Below are positions 30,819 through 39,300 of a stretch of DNA of 64,000 bases, piece by piece; positions within the stretch are counted from its first letter, which is position 1; each line of letters opens with the position of its first letter. A model generated the notes under the pieces. It searched no databases. It saw nothing but the letters and a program-made list of their open reading frames with translations, and was not told the origin of the DNA. The DNA is from Bradyrhizobium arachidis (lineage in GTDB: Bacteria; Pseudomonadota; Alphaproteobacteria; Rhizobiales; Xanthobacteraceae). The stretch covers positions 9,255,501 to 9,319,500 of the forward strand of contig NZ_CP077970.1 of assembly GCF_024758505.1 (NCBI RefSeq), given 5' to 3'. The position numbers were made by a program, and so were the translations under genes.

Positions 30819-31282
30819 CTTGATCGAAACGATCGCAGGATCTTGCCGAGCGCCGGACTTGCGGCCCGCAATTCTTCCAGATGAATCCTTGAAAGGGCCT
30901 GCAGCTTCTGCTCGCCCTTGGCCGTCAGCCTGACGAGAACGCGCCTTGCGTCTTCGGGATCGGCGCCGCGGCTGATCAGCTTCAGCTTCGCCATGCGGTC
31001 CATCAGCTCGACCGCCGTGTGGTGCCGGATCAGCAGGAAGCGCGCGACGTCGCCGATGCTTGCGGCCTCCCGCGTCGCAAATCCCTTGATCGCCAGCAAT
31101 GCCTGATGCTGTTGCGGCGTCAGGCCGGCCTTTTGGGCCGCGGCCTCGCTGAACGCCAGGAAGGTGCGGACCTGATAGCGGAATTGCGCCAGCGCCGCGT
31201 AGTCAGCTTCGCGCATCGCCGCGCCGGCCGAGCGCCGTGCCGGGACTGCCGCCGTCCGGCGCTTCGGCTTCGACTGGACCAT
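30809..31282 (-). CDS. MarR family transcriptional regulator
   Basis: This is a winged-helix regulator of 157 residues. An Arg/Lys/Ala-rich N-terminal tail precedes a MarR fold with GLTPQQHQALLAIKG, the recognition helix IRHHTAVELMDRMAKLKLISR and the wing DPEDARRVLVRLTAKGE. A GTG two codons upstream is an alternative start. It is on the opposite strand to prfA and prmC, between them. Its target is unknown. Confidence 0.88.
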   Translation of the reverse strand: MVQSKPKRRTAAVPARRSAGAAMREADYAALAQFRYQVRTFLAFSEAAAQKAGLTPQQHQALLAIKGFATREAASIGDVARFLLIRHHTAVELMDRMAKLKLISRGADPEDARRVLVRLTAKGEQKLQALSRIHLEELRAASPALGKILRSFRSRSR

Positions 31283-31397
31283 GGCCACACCCCTTGCTTC
31301 GATCCCGTCACCCCGCGACAGGAGTTCGAAACTAGCAAGGTTGGCGTCCCCTAACCAACCGTCCGGCCGGCCGATGCACAGCTATCCGTCTCAGGAT

Positions 31398-31943
31398 CTA
31401 CTCGAAGCCCGAGAGCAAAATCTTCACCAGCACGACCTGAAACGCGACGGGAATGCGGACGCTCTTCCGCCTGATCGACCGTTGCAGGGCACCCACGATC
31501 TCGGCACTGGTCAGTGCGCCCGACGACGCATTGGCGATAAGCCCGGCCCACATCTCCGACAGCGAGCCGCCGGGCCGCACCGTCGGCCGGATCGTCACGC
31601 CGCAGCCTTGTGCCCAGGCGATGATCTCGCGCATCGTGCGCGGGCCGCAATTACGCGCGGTCGCGAGACGCTCCGCGGACAGTGCGAGAAGCAGCTCGCG
31701 CGACGGCGACCACGGCCCCTTCGGTGGCTGCTCGCCGGTGAGCTCGACCGCGAGCTCCTTGAGGACGTTCTGCGCGCGCACGCTCAGCGACTTCATCGGG
31801 CCGGGTACCGGCTTCGGCGGAGTCGGGGCTGCCGGCGGGCGCCGGCCAGCGGGCCTGACGCGCGCGTCCGGCGCGAGCAACTCCGCATCCTGTGGCCAGG
31901 AGCGTTGCGTCCTGGCACCTGCCGTTCTCGTTTGCCGCACCAT
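31398..31943 (-). CDS. Hypothetical protein with an RNA polymerase alpha C-terminal-like domain
   Basis: This protein of 181 residues is not a known family to me. Residues 51-115 line up with the alpha-CTD of RNA polymerase: SLSVRAQNVLKEL matches E. coli LTVRSANCLK, and ATARNCGPRTMREI matches TPNLGKKSLTEI. The DNA-contact positions of alpha-CTD are kept or conservative: Arg56 (R265), Asn59 (N268), Asn98 (N294), Gly100 (G296), Arg102 (K298) and Thr103 (S299). About 13 extra residues sit between the two halves. The N-terminal 49 residues are Pro/Arg-rich, and there is no alpha-NTD, so it cannot be an alpha subunit. It may bind DNA in a UP-element-like way; a general helix-hairpin-helix fold is the alternative. 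Confidence 0.7.
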   Translation of the reverse strand: MVRQTRTAGARTQRSWPQDAELLAPDARVRPAGRRPPAAPTPPKPVPGPMKSLSVRAQNVLKELAVELTGEQPPKGPWSPSRELLLALSAERLATARNCGPRTMREIIAWAQGCGVTIRPTVRPGGSLSEMWAGLIANASSGALTSAEIVGALQRSIRRKSVRIPVAFQVVLVKILLSGFE

Positions 31944-32259
31944 CTCGCCTGCCGAACTCGCCCGTCACGTACCTATAAAGGCTAATATAGATCGTAACAC
32001 GATATGTTTTTGCGAGACAATTTTCGTCGTTCGACCAAAGGCGAAATTGACTTGAGGTCATCACAAGCAAAGCTTGCGGCAAGAGCTACACGGGGATGTG
32101 ACGTGCCCGGCTCTCGTCGCACAGGATCCTTGCGAAGACGTTTTGATCGTCATATGCAGTCATGGTGGTCACCCTGTCGCGCGATCAAACGCTGCCGGCT
32201 CCGTTGACGCAAGCATTGCTGCCGTCCTATCCACGCTGGCAGGCAAGATAGGCACAGTG
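31944..32259. promoter_or_regulatory. Divergent region between the alpha-CTD-like gene and prmC
   Basis: This 316-base gap has an AT-rich part at about 31966-32060 holding TATAAAGGCTAATATAG and the inverted repeat ATCGT-AAC-ACGAT (31991-32003). It probably contains the promoter of the alpha-CTD-like gene. No gene is evident in the remaining 200 bases. Confidence 0.4.
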
Positions 32260-33138
32260 GTGACCGAGACCCGTCCCAGCATCGAGACCGCGCGGCGCGC
32301 CCTTGTGGCGCGGCTGGCGGCGGCCGGCATCGAGGAGGCCGCGCTCGATGCGCGAATGCTCATCGGCGCAGCGCTCGGCCTCGATCTCACGGGCCTCGTG
32401 GCGCAGGCGAACCGGCAGGTCACCGCCGACGAAGCGGAGCGGCTGGAGCGTATTGTGCAGCGACGGCTGGCGGGCGAGCCTGTCGCGCGCATCCTCGGCA
32501 TCAGGGAGTTCTGGGGCCTGCCGTTTCACCTCTCGCAGGCAACGCTGGTGCCGCGGCCCGACACCGAGACGGTGGTCGAGCGCGCGCTCGAGATCTATCG
32601 CGAGCGTCCAGCATCAATGCCGCCGCCACGCATCGTCGATATCGGCGTGGGGTCGGGCGCGATCCTGCTCGCGCTGCTACATGAAATTCCCGGCGCCTTC
32701 GGCGTCGGCACCGATCTCAACCTGGACGCGCTTCGCACGGCCAAACGCAATGCGGCCGCGCTCGGACTTTCCGACCGCGCGGCGTTCGTCGCCTGCTCCT
32801 ATGTCGATGCGCTCGCCGGCTCCTTCGATCTCATCGTGTCGAACCCGCCCTATATCCGCTCCGCCGATATCGCGACCCTGAGCCGCGAGGTTCGCGAGCA
32901 TGATCCGCATCTCGCGCTCGACGGCGGCCGCGACGGCTTTGATGCCTATCGCGCCCTGATCCCGCAGGCGGCCGCGCGTCTTGTGCCCGGCGGAGCCCTG
33001 ATCGTGGAGGCCGGCCAGGACCAGGCCGGCGAGATTGAAACCTTGATGCGGGCTGCCGCGTTATGGATCGAGAGGCCGCCCAAGGCTGATCTGGCGGGCA
33101 TCCCAAGGGCCGTGTCGGCCCGAAAAATGCCCCCATAA
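32260..33138 (+). CDS. prmC: Peptide chain release factor N5-glutamine methyltransferase PrmC
   Basis: PrmC methylates the GGQ glutamine of release factors. The 292-residue protein has the N-terminal helical domain, the LVPRPDTETVVERAL motif, the SAM motif VDIGVGSGAILLALL and the catalytic SNPPYI. It starts at a GTG (32257 or 32260); the reading frame is open further upstream but without homology. It normally follows prfA directly in related genomes, but here two minus-strand genes intervene. Confidence 0.95.
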   Translation: MTETRPSIETARRALVARLAAAGIEEAALDARMLIGAALGLDLTGLVAQANRQVTADEAERLERIVQRRLAGEPVARILGIREFWGLPFHLSQATLVPRPDTETVVERALEIYRERPASMPPPRIVDIGVGSGAILLALLHEIPGAFGVGTDLNLDALRTAKRNAAALGLSDRAAFVACSYVDALAGSFDLIVSNPPYIRSADIATLSREVREHDPHLALDGGRDGFDAYRALIPQAAARLVPGGALIVEAGQDQAGEIETLMRAAALWIERPPKADLAGIPRAVSARKMPP

Positions 33139-33614
33139 AAGCCCGATTGGGCTGCAAAAACCTCTTGGAATATCCCGTGGGAACGACTACGTTCCGATCA
33201 AACATCGGTGCCGGCCCCGTAGACCCACGGGCGAAAGCCGGGCTCTCGGGCGAGAGCTGCACTGTATTGAAGGTTCCAAGCCGCAGGTCCTGTTAAGCGC
33301 GATGGCCCATTGAGCTGCGCTGCTTCCCGACCGCAAAGTGAACGAAAGCCTGATATTGCGCTTGAAGACTTACGCAACAAAGCAGGGCTTGTTTCGGCAG
33401 GCAACATGAATGGGTTCGCTGGCGATGAGCGCTAGCGCGTGGGGAACGCGTCTTTGTTGAACGCGACGATTGACGGCATTGGCAGGCGATTGGGCAGGCA
33501 CTTGAGCCGCATCCCGCGCGCGGTGCGCGTGCGAAGCTTGCGCCGCAGCAACCGCGGTCTCTCTCAACGGTAAGTAGTGCGTCTAACTTTCAGGGCTGGA
33601 TTTAAAGGCAGGAC
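33139..33614. other. Long gene-free stretch between prmC and DUF4167
   Basis: No convincing gene is present in these 476 bases. Its first third holds the hairpin cluster described at 33164-33280. The rest has several weak inverted repeats and no repeat family seen elsewhere in the window. Confidence 0.5.
33164..33280 (+). ncRNA. Candidate structured RNA, family unknown
   Basis: A 7-bp closing helix pairs CTTGGAA (33164-33170) with TTCCAAG (33274-33280). Inside it are CCCGTG/CACGGG (33174-33179 with 33226-33231), a GGAACG-ACTA-CGTTCC stem (33180-33195), a CCGAT/ATCGG stem that competes with it, and GCTCTC-GGGC-GAGAGC (33242-33257). This nested organisation is more than expected by chance in a non-coding gap, but I recognise no family. 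Strand is assumed from the flanking genes. Confidence 0.4.
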
Positions 33615-34382
33615 ATGAGAAACGGTCAAAACAAGCAGCGGATGCGCAACCGGAATAACAACAACAACAATAACAACCGGCGCGGCCAGAACCCGATGAC
33701 CCGGGTTTACGAGTCCAACGGACCCGACATCAAGATTCGCGGCACCGCCTCGCACATCGCCGAGAAATATCTTCAGCTCGCGCGTGACGCGCGCTCCTCC
33801 GGCGACCCGGTCGCGGCCGAGAACTACTACCAGCACGCTGAGCACTATTTCCGCCTGATCGCCGCCGCCCAGGAACAGTTCCGCCAGAACCAGCAGCAGC
33901 CGCGCGGCGACGAGCCCGTCAGCACCAGCAGCGAGGACGGCGAGGACGACGGCGAGAATTTCTCCAACTTCGGCCAGGAGCCGGGCTTCGTCCCGCAGCC
34001 CCAGCAGCAGCCCTTTATGCGCGACAACCAGCAGCGCGATCACCAGCGTGACCATCAACGCGACCGCGACAACCAGCCCTACCAGCGCGATCAGCAGCAG
34101 CCCCGCGAGCATCGCGAGCGCGACCATCGTCAGCAGCAGCAGCCGCAATACCAGCCGCAACCGCAGAACCAGCCGCAGCCGGTGATTGCCGATGCTGGCA
34201 GCGTCGACCGGCTGCCCTCCTTCATCACCGGCGCGCAGCCGCAGGTGAATGGCAGCTTCGAAGGTGGCGGTAGTGGCGGTGGCGAGCGCTATCCGCGGCG
34301 GCGCCGTCGGCCGCACGGCCCGCGCCCCGAGCGCGAGGCGGCACCTGCCGGACAGGGCGACGATCACGCGGCGGGCGAGTAA
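33615..34382 (+). CDS. DUF4167 domain-containing protein
   Basis: This protein of 255 residues starts with an Asn/Arg-rich segment, MRNGQNKQRMRNRNN with eight consecutive Asn residues nearby. The conserved DUF4167 core follows (RVYESNGPDIKIRGTASHIAEKYLQLARDARSSGD, then AAENYYQHAEHY). The rest is a low-complexity Gln/Asp/Arg/Pro tail. The basic, disordered ends suggest RNA or DNA binding, but no function is established. In rhizobia it sits next to prmC, as here. Confidence 0.92.
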   Translation: MRNGQNKQRMRNRNNNNNNNNRRGQNPMTRVYESNGPDIKIRGTASHIAEKYLQLARDARSSGDPVAAENYYQHAEHYFRLIAAAQEQFRQNQQQPRGDEPVSTSSEDGEDDGENFSNFGQEPGFVPQPQQQPFMRDNQQRDHQRDHQRDRDNQPYQRDQQQPREHRERDHRQQQQPQYQPQPQNQPQPVIADAGSVDRLPSFITGAQPQVNGSFEGGGSGGGERYPRRRRRPHGPRPEREAAPAGQGDDHAAGE

Positions 34383-34413
34383 GCCACGCGCTCTGTGCGA
34401 GTCTCGAGTTGCA

Positions 34414-34446
34414 AACGTCCCGGCCCCGCCGGGACGTTTTGCTTTT
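34414..34446 (+). terminator. Rho-independent terminator after DUF4167
   Basis: AAACGTCCCGG and CCGGGACGTTT form an 11-bp stem with a 5-base loop, followed by TGCTTTT. It lies 31 bases after the DUF4167 stop and just before the convergent methyltransferase stop, so it may serve both. Confidence 0.85.
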
Positions 34447-34459
34447 CGGATTTGCTTTT

Positions 34460-35203
34460 TCAGCGGCGCGTTGCTGCGGGCGAGGACGGCACCAGCACCG
34501 GCTTCAGCGACGGAATCAGCCGCGCGCGTTCGCGCGTGGCGGGGATGACGCGATAGACCTGCTTGGTCGCTTCGACGATGTGCACGCCGGCGAAGGGCAG
34601 CGACAGCGCAGCACCCGCCCGCTCCCACACCAGCGCCGACTTGAGCAGCCAGCCGCCGGCATAGGGCGGCATGAAGAGCGCCTCGCCCCAGGACGCCGGC
34701 GTGAACCAGGTCTGGCGCAGGAGGTCGGTGATCTGCGAACGCGAATAGGGCCGGCCGTGACCGAACGGCGTGCTCTCGGTGCGGGTCCAGACGCCACGCC
34801 GGTTCGGGATGACAGCCATGACGCGGCCCGACGGCGCCAGCACCCGCCATACCTCGCGCAGCAGCGCCGCCGGATCGTCGCACATCTCCAGCGCATGGAC
34901 GAGCAGGATGCGGTCGAACGCCGCGTCCGGCAGCGGCAGCGAGAATTCGTCGACCAGCGCGGCCAGCGCAGGCCGCCCCGTGGGCCATTTCAGCACGCCC
35001 TGGGCCGCCGGCATGAAGGCGATGCAGCGCTCGGCGTCTTCGCGGAACAGGCCGAGATAGGGCGTGGGATAGCCGATCCCGAGCACCCGCTGCCCCTCGG
35101 CGCCAGGCCAGCGCTGCCTGATGCCGCGATTGATCAACTGCCGGGCCACGATGCCGAGGCGGCGCGAGTAGAAGTCGCGAAGATCAATCACGTCGATGGT
35201 CAT
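34460..35203 (-). CDS. SAM-dependent methyltransferase (class I)
   Basis: This protein of 247 residues begins TIDVIDLRDFYSRRLG and has a weak SAM motif VLGIGYPTPYLGLF, with DRILLVHALEMCDDPAALLREVWRVLAPSGRVMAVIPNR forming motifs II and III. It is divergent to gloB by about 100 bases, an arrangement common in alphaproteobacteria. The substrate is unknown. Confidence 0.85.
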   Translation of the reverse strand: MTIDVIDLRDFYSRRLGIVARQLINRGIRQRWPGAEGQRVLGIGYPTPYLGLFREDAERCIAFMPAAQGVLKWPTGRPALAALVDEFSLPLPDAAFDRILLVHALEMCDDPAALLREVWRVLAPSGRVMAVIPNRRGVWTRTESTPFGHGRPYSRSQITDLLRQTWFTPASWGEALFMPPYAGGWLLKSALVWERAGAALSLPFAGVHIVEATKQVYRVIPATRERARLIPSLKPVLVPSSPAATRR

Positions 35204-35311
35204 GGCGGCAATGTAACATGCGAGCGGCGGATGCCGCGCGCGGAATATTGCATTGCCTGCGCAGCGTTAACGCCATATTTGTCTGACGGGGCTGAGCGCG
35301 ATGGAGATGTC

Positions 35312-36079
35312 ATGGCCGCCGAAATTCGTACTTTCACCTGTTTAAACGACAATTTCGGTTATCTCATCCACGATGTGGAAACCAAGGCGACCGCCTCGGT
35401 CGACGCCCCGGAAGCCGGCCCGATCCTGAAGGCGCTGGAGCGGGAGGGCTGGACGCTCACCGACATCCTCATCACCCATCATCACGGCGACCATGTCGGC
35501 GGCGTTGCCGAGTTGAAGCAGAAGTATAACTGCCGCGTCGTCGCCCCGCATGACAAGACGACGAAGATCGCCAATGTCGACCTCAGGGTCGTCAACGGCG
35601 ACGTCGTGAAGATCGGCAATCTGCTCGGACGCGTGCTGGAGACGCCAGGCCATACGCTCGATCATATCTCCTACGTCTTCGATGCGGAGAAGACGGTGTT
35701 CGCCGCCGACACGCTGTTCTCGATCGGCTGCGGCCGGGTCTTCGAGGGCACCTACCCGATGATGTGGGATTCGCTTCTGAAGCTGCGCGCCCTGCCTGAC
35801 GACTTCAATCTCTATTGCGGCCACGAATACACCGCCTCCAACGTCAAGTTCGCGCTCACGGTCGAGCCGGACAATCCGGCGCTGCAGGCCCGCGCGGCCG
35901 AAGTGACGAAGCTCAGGGCCGAGAACAAGCCGACCATTCCCTCACTGCTTGGTGATGAGAAGCGAGCAAACGTGTTCCTGCGCGCCGATGAACTCTCGGT
36001 GGCAACCAAGCTACACATGAGGGGCGCGGATGCCGCCGCCGTGTTCGGCGAGTTGCGCGAACGCAAGAACAAGTCCTGA
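35312..36079 (+). CDS. gloB: Hydroxyacylglutathione hydrolase (glyoxalase II)
   Basis: It hydrolyses S-lactoylglutathione to lactate and glutathione, completing methylglyoxal detoxification. The 255-residue protein has the metallo-beta-lactamase zinc motif THHHGDHVGG, further ligand histidines in ETPGHTLDHI, the FAADTLFSIGCGR motif and the CGHEYT ligand. The start is the ATG at 35312. Confidence 0.95.
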   Translation: MAAEIRTFTCLNDNFGYLIHDVETKATASVDAPEAGPILKALEREGWTLTDILITHHHGDHVGGVAELKQKYNCRVVAPHDKTTKIANVDLRVVNGDVVKIGNLLGRVLETPGHTLDHISYVFDAEKTVFAADTLFSIGCGRVFEGTYPMMWDSLLKLRALPDDFNLYCGHEYTASNVKFALTVEPDNPALQARAAEVTKLRAENKPTIPSLLGDEKRANVFLRADELSVATKLHMRGADAAAVFGELRERKNKS

Positions 36080-36088
36080 CGGGGACCA

Positions 36089-36511
36089 ATGCCGACAGCA
36101 GCCGAGATCATTGCGCGCCTCGAGCTCCGACCACACCCCGAGGGTGGCCACTATCGCGAGACGTTTCGCGACCAGACCACCGATGCCAACGGGCGGTCGC
36201 GCTCGACTTCGATCTACTTCCTGCTCGCCCGCGGTGAGCGCTCGCACTGGCATCGCATCGACGCGGTGGAGGTCTGGCACTATTACGCCGGAAGCCCACT
36301 GACGCTGCGCATCGCCCATGACGGCTGCTCGCAGCACCTGGTGCGGCTCGGCACGGATCTCCTCGGCGGCGAGCGGCCGCAGGCGATCGTGCCCGCATGT
36401 GCATGGCAGGCCGCCGAGAGCACCGGCGAATGGACCCTGGTCGGCTGCTCCGTAGCGCCAGCCTTCGAGTTTGCGAAATTCGAGCTCGCGCCGAAGGGCT
36501 GGGAGCCGTGA
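36089..36511 (+). CDS. Cupin family protein (DUF985)
   Basis: This small beta-barrel protein of 140 residues is of the DUF985/Cupin_5 type. Diagnostic stretches are LRPHPEGGHYRETFRD, STSIYFLLARGERSHWHRIDAVEVWHYYAG and VGCSVAPAFEFAKFELA. A metal-binding His pair lies in SHWHRID. It begins nine bases after gloB and is probably co-transcribed. The reaction is unknown; some members are sugar epimerase-like. Confidence 0.88.
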   Translation: MPTAAEIIARLELRPHPEGGHYRETFRDQTTDANGRSRSTSIYFLLARGERSHWHRIDAVEVWHYYAGSPLTLRIAHDGCSQHLVRLGTDLLGGERPQAIVPACAWQAAESTGEWTLVGCSVAPAFEFAKFELAPKGWEP

Positions 36512-36584
36512 CGCAATCTGGAATCGGGTGGGATCAATCCATCACCCATCGTAGGACGGCGCTCGCAACGAACAGGAGCGCATC

Positions 36585-37268
36585 ATGCACGGAACATTCG
36601 GTTCCCCGACGATCCAGATCGACCCCGCCATTCTCTATTTCGGGACGCCCGTCGTCCTGATCGGCTCGTCCAATGAGGACGGCTCGCACAATCTTGCGCC
36701 GATGTCCTCGGCCTGGTGGGTGGGATGGCGCTGTGTGCTCGGGCTCGCGCGCAATTCAAAGACCACCGAGAACATGATCCGCAGCGGCGAATGCGTGCTC
36801 AACCTGCCGTCCGCGGATCTCGTCGCTGCGGTCGATCGTCTGGCCCGCACCACCGGTTCGGATCCCGTGCCGCCGAGCAAGGCCTATCGCGGCTACCGGC
36901 ACGAGAAGGACAAGTTCGGCGTGAGCGGCCTGACTGCAGTTTCAGCGGAGACCGTCGGCGCGCCGCGCGTGGCGGAATGCCCGGTGCAGATGGAAGCGAA
37001 GGTCGCGCATGTGCACGAGATGGCGCAGGACGACCCGATGTTTCGCGGCCATCTCACCGCAATCGAGGTCCGCATCACGCGCGTGCATGCGCATCCCGAC
37101 ATCATGATGGAGGGTGCGAGCAACCGCATCGATCCCGACAAATGGCGGCCGCTGATCCTGAGTTTTCAGGAGTTCTATGGGCTCACGCCGCAGCGCCTGC
37201 AGCGCTCAGAGCTCGGACAGATTCCGGAGGTGATGTACCGGCCGCCGGGCTGGCGGCCGGCGCTCTAG
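36585..37268 (+). CDS. Flavin reductase family protein (FMN-binding split barrel)
   Basis: A 227-residue split-barrel protein. The N-terminal YFGTPVVLIGSSNEDGSHNLAPMSSAWWVGWRCVLG is the FMN site typical of flavin reductase-like and DUF447-like proteins, followed by NMIRSGECVLNLPS. The partner oxygenase is not obvious here. Its stop overlaps the stop of the convergent exporter gene. Confidence 0.88.
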   Translation: MHGTFGSPTIQIDPAILYFGTPVVLIGSSNEDGSHNLAPMSSAWWVGWRCVLGLARNSKTTENMIRSGECVLNLPSADLVAAVDRLARTTGSDPVPPSKAYRGYRHEKDKFGVSGLTAVSAETVGAPRVAECPVQMEAKVAHVHEMAQDDPMFRGHLTAIEVRITRVHAHPDIMMEGASNRIDPDKWRPLILSFQEFYGLTPQRLQRSELGQIPEVMYRPPGWRPAL

Positions 37269-38146
37269 CCAGACTTAACCGTCTTCTTCCACACCATGTC
37301 CTTCGCCGCGATCAGGCCGCCGCCGGCGATCAGGATCGCGGCGATGGCGATATTGGCGCTGGCTTTCGCGTAGCCTGCGGCGATCAGGAATCCGGTCGAG
37401 AGCAGCGGCGTCGCGTAGGAGGCCGCGCCCAGCACGCGGATGTCGCCGCGCTTCATGCCGATGTCCCAGGCGTAGAACGCGGCACCCACGGGGCCGATGC
37501 CGAGCCCGAGCACCGCGAGCCATTGCAGCGTGGTTGTCGGCCACACGGTGGTCTCGACGCCGAGATGCACCAGCGCTGCGAGCGCTGCGGTTGCCAGGCA
37601 GAAGCCCGCGACCGCATCCGTCGGCACCGCCTTCAGGCGTCGCGACAGCACCGAATAGGCTCCCCAGACGAAGGCGGCGACGACGGCTGCGATCAGCCCG
37701 GGCACTTGTCCCGGTGCGAAGCCACTGGTGTTGCCCGCAAACAGCGTCACCGTGCCGACGAGACCGAGCACCGCGCCGATGACGTGATGGACGGCGAGCC
37801 GCTCGCCCGGCAGGAACGAGGAGAACAGCACGATCAGCAGCGGCCAGAGATAGTTCAGCAGGCCCGCTTCTGCCGGGGGCGCGAAGCGCAGCGCGAGGAA
37901 ATAGAGCGCGTGATAGCCGAACAGCCCGCCGATGCCGACCGCCCACACCACAGGCGGCTGACGCAGGCTGGCCGCCGCCTCGCTGCGTCCGATCCAGGTG
38001 AGGAGGCCGACGAGGCCGCCAATCGCGAAGGTCATTGCGGCGAGTTGGAACGCCGGAATCGTGCCGGTCGCAACCGTTAGCAACGCGAGCAGCGACCAGA
38101 GCAAGATTGCGGTCAATCCGATCAGCGTGGCGGTACGGGAAGTCAT
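37265..38146 (-). CDS. DMT superfamily (EamA) exporter
   Basis: An inner-membrane transporter of 293 residues with two EamA halves and about ten helices (LIGLTAILLWSLLALLTVATG at the start, GLLNYLWPLLIVLFSSFLPGERL at mid-protein). It resembles YddG-like aromatic amino acid exporters only in a general way. The ATG at 38146 is preceded by GGAGG-like sequence; in-frame codons upstream run into a repeat. Confidence 0.9.
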   Translation of the reverse strand: MTSRTATLIGLTAILLWSLLALLTVATGTIPAFQLAAMTFAIGGLVGLLTWIGRSEAAASLRQPPVVWAVGIGGLFGYHALYFLALRFAPPAEAGLLNYLWPLLIVLFSSFLPGERLAVHHVIGAVLGLVGTVTLFAGNTSGFAPGQVPGLIAAVVAAFVWGAYSVLSRRLKAVPTDAVAGFCLATAALAALVHLGVETTVWPTTTLQWLAVLGLGIGPVGAAFYAWDIGMKRGDIRVLGAASYATPLLSTGFLIAAGYAKASANIAIAAILIAGGGLIAAKDMVWKKTVKSG

Positions 38147-38159
38147 CGAAGGAGGCCTT

Positions 38160-38240
38160 GTCATTCCGGGGCGGCTCGAAGAGCCGAGCCCGGAATCTCG
38201 AGATTCCGGGTCTGGCGCTGTCGCGCCATCCCGGAATGAC
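38160..38240. repeat. Dispersed palindromic repeat, 'CATTCCGGGG' type
   Basis: It runs GTCATTCCGGGGCGG...CCATCCCGGAATGAC with the same inner CCCGGAATCTCGAGATTCCGGG as at 1257-1334. It lies just upstream of the exporter gene. Confidence 0.85.
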
Positions 38241-38253
38241 AGTGCATGCGCAG

Positions 38254-38276
38254 ATGCCCGGGACAAGCCCGGGCAT
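38254..38276. repeat. Hairpin repeat ATGCCCGGG-ACAAG-CCCGGGCAT
   Basis: A perfect 9-bp stem with a 5-base loop, the second copy of the hairpin at 16032-16056. It lies between phbB and the exporter gene, next to another repeat. Confidence 0.7.
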
Positions 38277-38315
38277 GACGACGCGGCTGATATCAGAGGA
38301 CGTGATGCGTCCGCA

Positions 38316-39041
38316 TCACACCATGTATTGCCCGCCGTTGACCGACAGCGTCGAGCCGGTGATGGCGCCGGCCTCGTCGGCGGCGAGGAACACGACCGCG
38401 CGCGCGATTTCTTCCGGCTCACCCAGGCGCCCGATCGGGATCAGCGGCAGGATCGACTTTTCAAGCACGTCCTTCGGCACCGCCTGCACCATCTCGGTAT
38501 TGATGTAGCCCGGGCAGATCGCATTCACGGTGACGCCGCCCTTGGCATTCTCCAGCGCGAGCGCCTTGGTGAATCCGATCTCGCCGGCCTTCGCCGCGGA
38601 ATAGTTCACCTGGCCGAACTGGCCCTTTTGGCCGTTGATCGAGGAGATGTTGATGATGCGCCCGAACTTGCGTCCACGCATCCCTTCAATGACCTGACGC
38701 GACATGTTGAACAGCGAGCCGAGATTGGTACCGATCACTGCGTTCCATTGTTCCTGGCTCATCTTGTGGAAGGCACCGTCCTTGGTGATGCCGGCATTGT
38801 TGACGAGCACGTCGACAGGGCCGACCTCGGCCTCGACCTGCTTCACGCCCGCGGCGCAGGCATCGAAGGAACTCACGTCCCATTTGTAGACGGCAATGCC
38901 GGTCTCGGCCTTGAACTTCTCCGCCGCCGCGTCATTGCCGGCGTAGCTCGCCGCGACCTTGTAGCCCGCAGCCTTCAGCGCCTTGCTGATTGCAGCACCG
39001 ATGCCCCGCGTACCACCCGTGACCAATGCGACACGTGCCAT
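38316..39041 (-). CDS. phbB: Acetoacetyl-CoA reductase
   Basis: It reduces acetoacetyl-CoA to (R)-3-hydroxybutyryl-CoA with NADPH in polyhydroxybutyrate synthesis. The 241-residue short-chain dehydrogenase has the cofactor motif VTGGTRGIGAAIS, the NNAGITKD loop and the catalytic Ser-Tyr-Lys set in ISSINGQKGQFGQVNYSAAKAG. The C-terminus TGSTLSVNGGQYMV is typical of PhaB. It has GGAAGGA before its ATG. Confidence 0.95.
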   Translation of the reverse strand: MARVALVTGGTRGIGAAISKALKAAGYKVAASYAGNDAAAEKFKAETGIAVYKWDVSSFDACAAGVKQVEAEVGPVDVLVNNAGITKDGAFHKMSQEQWNAVIGTNLGSLFNMSRQVIEGMRGRKFGRIINISSINGQKGQFGQVNYSAAKAGEIGFTKALALENAKGGVTVNAICPGYINTEMVQAVPKDVLEKSILPLIPIGRLGEPEEIARAVVFLAADEAGAITGSTLSVNGGQYMV

Positions 39042-39165
39042 ATTGTATTCCTTCCCTCAACGTTACTTAGGACGTTTACTTAAACGCATAATTCGACGTT
39101 TCCGACGATTTCAGCGATCGTTTTAATGACGGATTATGCGGGTCATTTGACGGACATCAAGAACA

Positions 39166-39201
39166 AAACGCCCGGCGGTGAGCCGGGCGTTTGTCTTTAG
39201 T
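39166..39201. terminator. Bidirectional Rho-independent terminator between phaA and phbB
   Basis: AAACGCCCGGC and GCCGGGCGTTT make an 11-bp stem with loop GGTGA. On the minus strand it is followed by TTGTTCTT, so it can end the phaA transcript. phbB must then have its own promoter. Confidence 0.8.
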
Positions 39202-39300
39202 CGAGGCTTACGCGGTTGCGAAGAATATTTGAGATGCAACCGCCGCCTTTTTAGCCGCGTGCAGCGCACGCGTTACTTTTTAGTCGCGAGCCAAGGCTTT

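Noticed and set aside
33164..33280. Assignment of the RNA candidate to 6S RNA, SRP RNA or RNase P RNA
   Set aside because: None of the conserved segments of these RNAs could be found, so the family is left open.
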